Shown here one piece after another: positions 1 to 7,109 of a DNA stretch of 17,955 nucleotides. The number at the start of each line of letters is the position of its first letter. Within the stretch, counting starts at the first letter, position 1. This DNA comes from Fusobacterium_C sp036516095. Lineage in GTDB: Bacteria > Fusobacteriota > Fusobacteriia > Fusobacteriales > Fusobacteriaceae. Where the stretch lies: contig NZ_DATBUM010000043.1 in the NCBI RefSeq assembly GCF_036516095.1, positions 1 through 17,955 of the forward strand. The letters run 5' to 3'. The notes beneath the pieces were generated by a model. That model searched no databases, was not told the origin of the DNA, and worked only from the letters and a program-made list of their open reading frames with translations. Made by a program: the position numbers and the translations under genes.

Positions 1-1170
1 GCTCGTTTGCCGGAATTTGAAAATTTTCTGTATGAGGATGGAATTTCTTATTGCAAGGAAGAAAAATATCCAAGTCATGGAACTTTCGTGGCAGGGGTTC
101 TCCTGTACGGAGATTTATTATCCAGGCAAATTTGGGCAGGAGGAAAGGAACTTCGAATCTTTGATGCTGCTGTAGTACCCGATTTTTCTGTTTATCAATT
201 GGAAGAAGACGAACTTTACGAGAGAATTTACAAGGCGGTCTCTGAGCATTCTTGGATTAAAATTTGGAATCTTGCCATTAGTATTCGTTTTCCGGTAGAT
301 AAGAATCGTATTTCTGATTTTGGACTTTTGCTTGATTATTTACAAGAAAGGTATGATATTTTCATTTGTAAATCTTGCGGAAATGGAAATTTTGCTTCAA
401 ATTCAGAAGAAGTAGGTATGATTTTACAGGGTTCTGATACGGAGAGAGGCTTGGTAGTAGCTTCCTGTAATCAAGAGAAGAAAGTATCCGGTTTCAGTTT
501 ACGTGGAAGGGGACATGAAATTTTACAAAAACCGGATATTGCAATGTATGGAGGAGATATTTTTAGAAATATAGAAGGAAAAAATAAAATTGAGGGTGTA
601 TTTTCTTTTTCTCCTGAGGGAGAGATTGTCAGTTCTTTCGGGACCAGCTTCGCAACTGCCAGAATGTGCAGAATTGTTGGAAATATTTTATATTGGAATG
701 CAGAGGCAAGCCCTTTGTTTTTAAAGGCAATGGTGATACAAGCTGCTACAGGTTATGAAAAATATTCTTTGGGCTATGGTTGTTCGACCTCTTCTGAGCA
801 AGTCTACAAAGAGTATCGAAATTCTATTGTAAAAGAAGCTACTTTATTATATGAAGAAGAGAGATTTTCTCTCCGGTTTTCAGAATATAAAATCTTAGCT
901 ACTTTGGTTTCGGATGTTGTGTTGGATTATCACCAAGAGAAAGAATATATTTTAGAAGATTTATCTTGGAAGGTACTTTATCAAGGGAAGGACATTAGCT
1001 CCGATAATAAATTGGGAAAGTTTGAAATGTTTTCTTCCTTGAAGAAAATAGAAATGGATATGGAAGAAGAAAATGGAGAAGTGGAAATTATTATTTTTAA
1101 AAGGAAGAAAGAGGATTATTTTGAAGGAGAAAGAAAAAAATTACGCTATTGTCTTGTTTGGAAAAAATAA
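1..1170 (+). CDS. S8 (subtilisin-like) serine peptidase, 5'-truncated
   Basis: The reading frame is open at the left edge, so the N-terminus, including the catalytic Asp motif and any signal peptide, is missing; 389 codons are visible. Two of the three catalytic motifs and the oxyanion residue are present in the usual order. The His motif SHGTFVAG has its His codon at 76-78, the oxyanion Asn is in SCGNGN (codon 382-384), and the nucleophile motif FGTSFATA has its Ser codon at 646-648. About 170 residues follow the Ser motif, more than a minimal subtilase needs, and they include a charged, strand-rich C-terminal domain. No autotransporter barrel or cell-wall anchor is seen. The His-motif surroundings (HGTFVAGVLLYGD) recall the Y4bN-type S8 branch, which often has an AAA+ ATPase gene next door, but this is recalled from family knowledge. 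The substrate cannot be inferred. The gene is monocistronic or the last of its operon, and it is probably unrelated to the operon that follows. Confidence 0.88.
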   Translation, partial: ARLPEFENFLYEDGISYCKEEKYPSHGTFVAGVLLYGDLLSRQIWAGGKELRIFDAAVVPDFSVYQLEEDELYERIYKAVSEHSWIKIWNLAISIRFPVDKNRISDFGLLLDYLQERYDIFICKSCGNGNFASNSEEVGMILQGSDTERGLVVASCNQEKKVSGFSLRGRGHEILQKPDIAMYGGDIFRNIEGKNKIEGVFSFSPEGEIVSSFGTSFATARMCRIVGNILYWNAEASPLFLKAMVIQAATGYEKYSLGYGCSTSSEQVYKEYRNSIVKEATLLYEEERFSLRFSEYKILATLVSDVVLDYHQEKEYILEDLSWKVLYQGKDISSDNKLGKFEMFSSLKKIEMDMEEENGEVEIIIFKRKKEDYFEGERKKLRYCLVWKK

Positions 1171-1182
1171 AAAAGGGAAGAG

Positions 1183-1216
1183 TTTAAAAAAGTGAAAAAA
1201 ATATTTTTCTTTTAAA
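1183..1216 (+). terminator. Weak AT-only inverted repeat, possible terminator of the peptidase gene
   Basis: The arms TTTAAAA (1183-1189) plus GAAAAA (1194-1199) pair with TTTTTC (1204-1209) plus TTTTAAA (1210-1216). They enclose a 4-base loop and leave a 4-base bulge (AAGT) on the 5' side. The repeat lies 13 bases after the stop codon of the peptidase gene. The stem holds only one G-C pair, so it would be a poor terminator by itself and may be chance in such AT-rich DNA. Confidence 0.28.
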
Positions 1217-1269
1217 AATTTCACAAAAAAATGAAAAAATTAAAACTATAATTTTTATGAAATCCGTTG

Positions 1270-1310
1270 TATAATGAAAGAAAAATATTAGAAGAAAAAA
1301 GTTCTATAAT
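1270..1310 (+). promoter_or_regulatory. Candidate promoter region (two TATAAT boxes) before the glutamate operon
   Basis: Perfect TATAAT hexamers lie at 1270-1275 and 1305-1310, both followed by GAAA, and a third TATAAT lies at 1247-1252. None has a good TTGACA-like -35 at 16-18 bases. The 1270 box, about 73 bases before the regulator start, is the best placed because it leaves room for a short leader. The evidence is the -10 match and the location at the head of an operon of closely spaced genes; in DNA this AT-rich such hexamers also arise by chance. Confidence 0.35.
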
Positions 1311-1342
1311 GAAAAAGATTGTTTTATTTTGGGGGAGTTTCT

Positions 1343-3328
1343 TTGGCACTAAACACAAAGCATTTTGAAATTTTAAAAGAATTAAAGAAAGAAGATGATT
1401 TAAAAAGAATTGCCAACATCTTCAATCAAACAGAAAGAAATATTCGCTATAAGATCCAAGAACTAAATGAAAACCTAGGACAAGAAAAAATTTTTATCAA
1501 AAAGAGAAAAATATACTGTCTCTTAGATGAGAACGATATTGCTTCTTTGATTAAAGGATTGAATGTACAGAACTATGTGTATGAGCAAAAAGAGAGAATG
1601 GATCTCCTGATTATCAAAACTATTTTACAGGAAGATGAATTTCAAATAGAGGAGATTGCGGACAGTTTACAGATGAGCAAATCCACTCTGCGTGCAGATA
1701 TTAAAATTTTGGCGGAAAAACTGAAAAAAGTGGGAATTCATTTAGAACAATATTCCAATAAAAAATATAGAGCTCAATATAAAAATAACGACTTAATTTA
1801 TTACCTATCTATCTTCTTATATCATTATGTGACTTTTGACGAGGGAAGAAAGGCAATTTCTTTCAAGCGGAGCAATTATTTTGAAAAAATAGTTTATGAA
1901 ATGTTAACCAAAATGTATTGTTCTGTTTTGGAAGATAGTTACCAAAAGATTAAGGGAATCGATTTACCATATACGGATGAAACTTTAAATTTATTGATTT
2001 TGTTGATTTCTGTCTTAAAGCTTCGGAAGTTAAATTCCGAAGACTTGGAAGTGTTGAATAAAAAGGTATTGAAAGAAACAAAAGAATTTAAAACCTTGCG
2101 AAAAGTATTTCCGGAATTATCGGAATTGAACATTTACTTCTTAACAGATTACTTACTTCGAATTTCCTGTGATGAGAAAGAGATTTTTGCAAGACATCGA
2201 AATTGGATTGAAATAGAATTGGGAGTGTATCGCTTAATCAAAGAGTTCGAATCTCTTAAGAAAGTGCAACTTGTCAAAAATAAAAAATTATTGGACGATA
2301 TTCTATATTATATTAAACCATTGATTTATCGTAGTTCAAAGCAAATTGAACTAAAAAATACCGTCTTGAAAGAAGTCAAATCCATTTACGGAGATACCTT
2401 CTTTTATTTAAAAAAAGCCTTTCAAAGTTTTGAAACATTGTTAGGTTTGGAAGTTTCGGATAATGAGATTGGCTTTTTGGTTCCCATTTTCCAAGTGGCT
2501 TTACGGAATCGAATTCGACAGGCAAAGAGAATTTTGGTAGTGTCTTCCTATAAAAGAAATTTGATTAACTTTCTATTAGCCAGATTGGAAGAAGAATTTT
2601 TAGTAGAGATTGTCCATGTAATTTCTACAAAACAATTGGATGATTTTCAGGACAATGTGGACTTGATTATCACGACTTCCGATCTCTCTCAAATGAATTT
2701 AAAAGTTCCGTTTTGTAGAGTAAGTCCTATTTTAACAGAATCAGATCGAAAACATTTGGAAGAATTTGAATTGCCTCCTCAAGATAAAAGGATTTCTTTA
2801 GATGCTTTGATGAATGTCATTGAAAGGAACTTAGAGGGACAGAAATACAATTCTCTGAAATTGAGGGAAGATTTATTGCAAAGTTTTTCAAATATTATTA
2901 TAGATGAGAAATCTCAAGAAATGAAGGACAATTTGGTTATTCAAAAATATCAAATTATGGAACTTGATGTGTTTGATTGGAAAGAAGCGGTGAAAGCTGC
3001 AACAGAAATATTGTGGAAGCATAAATATATCAAAAAAGCTTATATGGAAGATATGTTAAATCATTTGGAAGAAGATGGACTTATGTTTCTTTTGAATGAG
3101 AATAGTGCTTTATTTTATACGGAACCGAAAGAAAATGTATATCATACAGGATTTTCGATTGTATATGTCGAAACACCTTTAATCGTAAAAGAGAAAAAAA
3201 TAGAATACTTTGTATGCTTTGCTCCGAAAGGGGATGCAGAAGATCAAAATTTACTTTTTCAATTGAATGATTTCTTTGAGGAGGAAAATTTTGAGGATAC
3301 ATTGAAAAAAATGCTAAGAAAAAAATAA
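1343..3328 (+). CDS. BglG/Mga-like transcriptional regulator with degenerate PRD, EIIB-like and EIIA-like domains
   Basis: I start the 661-residue protein at TTG 1343 because GGGGGAG (1331-1337) is an ideal ribosome binding site for it; an upstream TTG at 1319 in the same frame has none. The domain order is an N-terminal helix-turn-helix (about 5-45), a second HTH (about 88-130), PRD1 (about 185-285), PRD2 (about 312-391), an EIIB-like domain (about 396-475) and an EIIA-like domain (about 530-661). This is the layout of PTS-controlled activators such as MtlR and LicR. The phospho-acceptor positions look lost: Leu220 in PRD1, Tyr/Ile positions in PRD2 (YYIKP near 322, LVPIFQVAL near 379-387), Ser401 for the EIIB Cys, and FYTEP (591-595) for the PHARP-like EIIA His motif. 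It ends 14 bases before gcdD behind a GGAGG, so it is co-transcribed with the glutamate genes and is the obvious candidate to control them. Its signal is unknown. Confidence 0.85.
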   Translation: MALNTKHFEILKELKKEDDLKRIANIFNQTERNIRYKIQELNENLGQEKIFIKKRKIYCLLDENDIASLIKGLNVQNYVYEQKERMDLLIIKTILQEDEFQIEEIADSLQMSKSTLRADIKILAEKLKKVGIHLEQYSNKKYRAQYKNNDLIYYLSIFLYHYVTFDEGRKAISFKRSNYFEKIVYEMLTKMYCSVLEDSYQKIKGIDLPYTDETLNLLILLISVLKLRKLNSEDLEVLNKKVLKETKEFKTLRKVFPELSELNIYFLTDYLLRISCDEKEIFARHRNWIEIELGVYRLIKEFESLKKVQLVKNKKLLDDILYYIKPLIYRSSKQIELKNTVLKEVKSIYGDTFFYLKKAFQSFETLLGLEVSDNEIGFLVPIFQVALRNRIRQAKRILVVSSYKRNLINFLLARLEEEFLVEIVHVISTKQLDDFQDNVDLIITTSDLSQMNLKVPFCRVSPILTESDRKHLEEFELPPQDKRISLDALMNVIERNLEGQKYNSLKLREDLLQSFSNIIIDEKSQEMKDNLVIQKYQIMELDVFDWKEAVKAATEILWKHKYIKKAYMEDMLNHLEEDGLMFLLNENSALFYTEPKENVYHTGFSIVYVETPLIVKEKKIEYFVCFAPKGDAEDQNLLFQLNDFFEEENFEDTLKKMLRKK

Positions 3329-3342
3329 AAGGAGGAAGGGGA

Positions 3343-3648
3343 ATGATTACAACAGAGTACATTGGATTTTTAGAAAGCTTTCTTACATCACTTCTAGGAA
3401 TGTCCATTGTTTTTATGTCATTGGTCTTTTTGGCAATTTTTGTTACTATCGTATCAAAAGTCATTGCTGTTTTAGAAAAGACTCTTTTAAGGAAAGAACC
3501 GGAAGTAAAAATGACTGCCAAAGCAGTGGAAGTACCAAAGAAAGATAAGAATGAAGCTTTAAAAATTGCAGTGATTACAGCCGCGATTAGCGAAGAAAGA
3601 AGAGAACCAGTAGAAAGATTCGTAATAACAAACATTCAAAAAATTTAA
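3343..3648 (+). CDS. gcdD: Glutaconyl-CoA decarboxylase delta subunit (OadG-like small membrane subunit)
   Basis: This is a 101-residue protein with one membrane segment (about residues 8-38) followed by a charged cytoplasmic tail rich in Lys and Glu. That is the build of the OadG/GcdD small subunits of Na+-translocating decarboxylases, which help assemble and stabilise the membrane complex. The family has low sequence conservation, so the call rests on size, topology and position directly before the biotin carrier and beta-subunit genes. A strong GGAGG sits 7 bases before the ATG. It follows the regulator gene by 14 bases and is clearly in the same transcript. Confidence 0.82.
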   Translation: MITTEYIGFLESFLTSLLGMSIVFMSLVFLAIFVTIVSKVIAVLEKTLLRKEPEVKMTAKAVEVPKKDKNEALKIAVITAAISEERREPVERFVITNIQKI

Positions 3649-3689
3649 AACATGAAAAACAGATAAGACGTGAAAGGAGAATTAAAATT

Positions 3690-4109
3690 ATGAAGTATGT
3701 TGTAACAGTAAATGGAGAAAAATTTGAAGTTGAGGTAGAAAGAGCAGACGGAAGAGCAGCAGGATCTTTATCCAGAAGGCCAATGGAAAGAGGAGAAAGA
3801 ACATCGGCACCGATTCAAAAGGCAGCACCAGTTGTGGAAGCACCAAAAGCAGCTCCTGTTGCAGCTCCAGCACCTGCAGCAGCAAGCTCAGGAACAGCAA
3901 ATGCAGTTATCAGTCCTATGCCGGGAGTTATCTTGGATTTAAAAGTGAAAGAAGGAGACAGTGTTACTGTAGGACAAACCGTTGTCATTTTGGAAGCTAT
4001 GAAAATGGAAAATGAAATTGTTTCTGAATTTGCAGGGAAAGTAACAGCAATCAAAGTGAAAAAAGGAGATAACGTCGATACAGATGCAGTATTGGTAGAA
4101 ATTCAATAA
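3690..4109 (+). CDS. gcdC: Glutaconyl-CoA decarboxylase gamma subunit (biotin carboxyl carrier)
   Basis: This 139-residue protein carries the biotin that shuttles CO2 from the carboxyltransferase GcdA to the membrane subunit GcdB. Residues 1-40 form a short N-terminal region, about 44-67 an Ala/Pro-rich flexible linker (PVAAPAPAAA), and 70-139 a biotinyl domain. The biotinylation motif EAMKME puts the biotinyl Lys at 105, the usual 35 residues from the C-terminus. The ribosome binding site AAAGGAG precedes the ATG. Biotin ligase is encoded about 10 kb downstream in the same window, so this protein is its probable main substrate. Confidence 0.95.
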   Translation: MKYVVTVNGEKFEVEVERADGRAAGSLSRRPMERGERTSAPIQKAAPVVEAPKAAPVAAPAPAAASSGTANAVISPMPGVILDLKVKEGDSVTVGQTVVILEAMKMENEIVSEFAGKVTAIKVKKGDNVDTDAVLVEIQ

Positions 4110-4125
4110 TTTTTAGGAGGAAGAA

Positions 4126-5268
4126 ATGGAATTCATTAAAATTTTAGAAATTATGATGGCAAAATCCGGTTTTGTCGCATTGACATGGCAAAGCTTGGTT
4201 ATGTTCGTCATCTCATTTATTTTAATTTATTTAGCCATTGTAAAACAGTTTGAACCTCTATTGTTATTACCGATCGCATTTGGAGTTTTCTTAACCAATT
4301 TACCTTTGGCGGATTTGATGAAGGAGGCAGATCCTTGGTATGCTTCCGGAGTATTACGAATTATTTATAACGGTATCAAAAGTAATTTATTCCCTTGTTT
4401 AATTTTTATGGGAATTGGGGCAATGACAGATTTCGGACCTTTGATTGCCAATCCGATTAGTTTGTTATTGGGAGCCGCAGCACAATTTGGAATCTATGTG
4501 ACCTTTATGTTTGCAAATTCATTGCCATTTTTCTCAGCAAAACAAGCTGCCGCGATTGCGATTATTGGAGGAGCGGATGGACCGACCTCTATTTATTTGG
4601 CAAATAACTTGGCACCGGAACTTTTGGCACCGATTGCCGTAGCAGCTTATTCTTATATGGCGTTGATTCCCTTGATTCAACCCCCTATTATGAAATTATT
4701 AACGACAAAAAAAGAAAGAGCGGTCAAAATGAAGCAATTGAGAAAAATCAGTAAGGTAGAAAAAATTGTTTTCCCAATTGGAACCGTTTTGTTCACTACT
4801 CTATTATTACCTTCTGTAGCACCTTTATTAGGAATGTTAATGTTGGGAAATATCTTTAAAGAATCTGGGGTGGTTCAACGATTATCAGATACCGCTCAAA
4901 ATGCTTTGATTAATATTGTAACGATTATGTTGGGAGTTACTGTAGGAGCAACAGCGAATGGAGAACTGTTCTTGCGTTTAGAAACGATTGCGATTATCTT
5001 TATGGGATTATTCGCTTTCTGTATGTCAACAGTGGGAGGAATTTTACTAGGGAAGTTATTATATTTTGTAACCGGTGGAAAAATTAACCCATTGATTGGA
5101 TCGGCAGGAGTATCAGCAGTACCTATGGCTGCCAGAGTTTCTCAGACGGTAGGAGCTTCCGAAAATCCGACGAACTTCTTATTGATGCATGCTATGGGAC
5201 CGAATGTAGCGGGAGTTATTGGATCAGCAGTCGCTGCCGGATACTTTATGTTAATTTTCGGAAGATAA
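4126..5268 (+). CDS. gcdB: Glutaconyl-CoA decarboxylase beta subunit (Na+-pumping carboxybiotin decarboxylase)
   Basis: This 380-residue, very hydrophobic protein has about nine predicted membrane segments and belongs to the OadB/MmdB/GcdB family. It decarboxylates carboxybiotin on GcdC and uses the free energy to export Na+. The family signature GGADGPTSIY is at 148-157, with the Na+-binding Asp at 151, and the C-terminal signature HAMGPNVAG is at 355-363; both match the known OadB motifs. An AGGAGG lies just before the ATG, 16 bases after gcdC. A 56-base gap separates it from gctA, and I see no convincing terminator or promoter there. Confidence 0.95.
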   Translation: MEFIKILEIMMAKSGFVALTWQSLVMFVISFILIYLAIVKQFEPLLLLPIAFGVFLTNLPLADLMKEADPWYASGVLRIIYNGIKSNLFPCLIFMGIGAMTDFGPLIANPISLLLGAAAQFGIYVTFMFANSLPFFSAKQAAAIAIIGGADGPTSIYLANNLAPELLAPIAVAAYSYMALIPLIQPPIMKLLTTKKERAVKMKQLRKISKVEKIVFPIGTVLFTTLLLPSVAPLLGMLMLGNIFKESGVVQRLSDTAQNALINIVTIMLGVTVGATANGELFLRLETIAIIFMGLFAFCMSTVGGILLGKLLYFVTGGKINPLIGSAGVSAVPMAARVSQTVGASENPTNFLLMHAMGPNVAGVIGSAVAAGYFMLIFGR

Positions 5269-5324
5269 TTAGTACATAATACCATTGAAATCATAAAATG
5301 AATAAAAATTAGGAGGAGATTACT

Positions 5325-6290
5325 GTGAGTAAAGTAATGTCATTGCATGATGCAATCAAAACTTATGTAAAATCAGGAGACAGTATTTGTATCGGTGGTT
5401 TTACAACAAACAGAAAACCATATGCAGCAGTATATGAAATTTTAAGACAAGGATTGGGAGATTTTACAGGATATTCCGGTCCGGCAGGTGGAGATTGGGA
5501 TATGTTGATTGGAGAAGGACGAGTAAGAAATTTCATCAACTGTTATATTGCAAATTCAGGGTATACAAATGTATGTAGAAGATTCCGACATGAAGTGGAA
5601 AAAGTTGGAAAAATGAATTTGGAAGATTATTCTCAAGATGTCATTATGTATATGCTTCATGCTTCTTCATTGGGATTGCCATTTTTACCAGTAAAATTGA
5701 TGCAAGGATCCGACCTTGTCAATAAATGGGGAATCAGCAAAGAAGTCAGAGAAAAAGATCCTAAATTACCTAATGACAAATTAGTGGAAATTGAAAATCC
5801 TTTGGTTCCTGGAGAAAAAGTAGTAGCAGTACCGGTTCCTAGATTGGATGTAGCCTTAATTCATGTGCAAAAAGCATCTATCAACGGAACTTGTTCCATT
5901 GAAGGGGACGAATTCCATGACATTGATATTGCGATTGCAGCAAAACATTGTATTGTAACTTGTGAAGAATTAGTAACGGAAGAAGAAATCAGAAAAGATC
6001 CAAGTAAGAATTCCATTCCGCAATTTTGTGTAGATGCAGTGGTTCATGCACCGTTTGGAGCACATCCATCTCAATGTTATAACTATTATGACTATGATGC
6101 AGATTTTTATAAGATGTATGACAAAGTGACAAAAACAGAAGAAGATTTTAAAGCCTTCTTACAAGAATGGGTATATAATATCAAAGACAATGAAGAATAT
6201 ATCGATAAAGTCGGAGCTAGTAGATTGGCAAAATTACGAGTTGTACCAGGATTCGGATATGCTGCGAAATTAGTGAAGGAGGCAAAATAA
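5325..6290 (+). CDS. gctA: Glutaconate CoA-transferase subunit A
   Basis: This 321-residue family I CoA-transferase alpha subunit is essentially the same length as GctA of Acidaminococcus fermentans. With GctB it moves CoA from acetyl-CoA or glutaconyl-CoA onto (R)-2-hydroxyglutarate. Visible family features are GGFTTNRKPYA at 24-34 and the glycine-rich GPAGGDWD at 52-59. The start is GTG at 5325, chosen because AGGAGGAG lies at 5311-5318 and the N-terminus MSKVMSLHDAIKTYVKSGD is typical of the family. It is followed by gctB after a single base, so translation is coupled. Confidence 0.95.
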   Translation: MSKVMSLHDAIKTYVKSGDSICIGGFTTNRKPYAAVYEILRQGLGDFTGYSGPAGGDWDMLIGEGRVRNFINCYIANSGYTNVCRRFRHEVEKVGKMNLEDYSQDVIMYMLHASSLGLPFLPVKLMQGSDLVNKWGISKEVREKDPKLPNDKLVEIENPLVPGEKVVAVPVPRLDVALIHVQKASINGTCSIEGDEFHDIDIAIAAKHCIVTCEELVTEEEIRKDPSKNSIPQFCVDAVVHAPFGAHPSQCYNYYDYDADFYKMYDKVTKTEEDFKAFLQEWVYNIKDNEEYIDKVGASRLAKLRVVPGFGYAAKLVKEAK

Positions 6291-6291
6291 A

Positions 6292-7089
6292 ATGGCAAAT
6301 TATAAAAATTATACCAATAAGGAAATGCAAGCAATTACTATTGCAAAAGAAATTACAGATGGACAAATCGTAATCGTAGGAACAGGACTTCCTTTGATTG
6401 GAGCCTCTTTGGCAAAGAGAATTTTTGCTCCGAATTGTAAGTTGATTGTGGAAAGCGGACTTATGGATTGCAGTCCGATTGAAGTACCAAGAAGTGTTGG
6501 AGATTGCAGATTAATGGCTCATTGCGGAGTACAATGGCCAAATATTCGTTTCATCGGATTTGAAGCAAATGAATTATTAAATGGTAATGATAGGATGATT
6601 GCTTTTATCGGAGGAGCACAAATCGATCCTTACGGAAACGTAAACTCTACTTGTATTGGAGATTATCATCATCCAAAAACGAGATTTACAGGTTCAGGAG
6701 GAGCGAATGCCATTGCAACGTACTCCAACACCGTTATCATGATGCAACATGAAAAAAGACGATTTATTGATCAGGTTGACTATGTGACAAGTGTAGGATG
6801 GGGAGATGGACCAGGAGGAAGAGAAAAATTAGGACTTCCTGGAAATAGAGGACCGATTGCAGTTGTAACAGATAGAGGAGTATTGCGATTTGATGAAAAA
6901 ACAAAGAGAATGTATCTAGCCGGATACTATAAAACATCCTCGATTGAAGAAATTATTGAAAATACCGGATTTGAAATTGATACTTCCAGAGCTGTGTTAT
7001 TAGAAGAACCAAGCGAAGAAGTTATTCGAATGATCCGAGAAGAAATTGATCCGGGACAAGCCTTTATTAAAGTGCCAGTAGAAGAATAA
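6292..7089 (+). CDS. gctB: Glutaconate CoA-transferase subunit B (catalytic Glu)
   Basis: This 265-residue beta subunit of glutaconate CoA-transferase carries the nucleophile. The motif IVESG places Glu at residue 54, the same number as the catalytic Glu54 known in A. fermentans GctB, which forms the enzyme-CoA thioester. Other family features are GTGLPLIGASLAKR (30-43) and the glycine-rich IGGAQIDPYGNVNS and GSGGANAIA segments. The AAGGAGG that serves it lies inside the end of gctA. It works in the cytoplasm as part of a GctA/GctB oligomer, and the pair makes the 2-hydroxyglutaryl-CoA used by HgdAB. Confidence 0.95.
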   Translation: MANYKNYTNKEMQAITIAKEITDGQIVIVGTGLPLIGASLAKRIFAPNCKLIVESGLMDCSPIEVPRSVGDCRLMAHCGVQWPNIRFIGFEANELLNGNDRMIAFIGGAQIDPYGNVNSTCIGDYHHPKTRFTGSGGANAIATYSNTVIMMQHEKRRFIDQVDYVTSVGWGDGPGGREKLGLPGNRGPIAVVTDRGVLRFDEKTKRMYLAGYYKTSSIEEIIENTGFEIDTSRAVLLEEPSEEVIRMIREEIDPGQAFIKVPVEE

Positions 7090-7109
7090 AAAACGAGAGG
7101 AGAGCATAC

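Noticed and set aside
3081..3635. A 184-codon open frame on the minus strand across the end of the regulator gene and gcdD
   Set aside because: It lies wholly opposite two convincing genes, has no clear ribosome binding site, shows only low-complexity hydrophobic and Ser/Phe-rich composition, and matches no family I know.
3652..3666. Four-codon mini-ORF (ATGAAAAACAGATAA) between gcdD and gcdC
   Set aside because: It is too short, has no ribosome binding site, and lies in ordinary intergenic sequence.
3688..4054. Two minus-strand open frames opposite gcdC
   Set aside because: They are mirror images of the Ala/Pro-rich linker codons of the biotin carrier, which leave antisense frames open.
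5251..5290. Possible internal promoter before gctA (TTAATT and CATAAT, or TTGAAA at 5285)
   Set aside because: The hexamers are weak, the spacing is imperfect, and such matches are expected by chance at this AT content.
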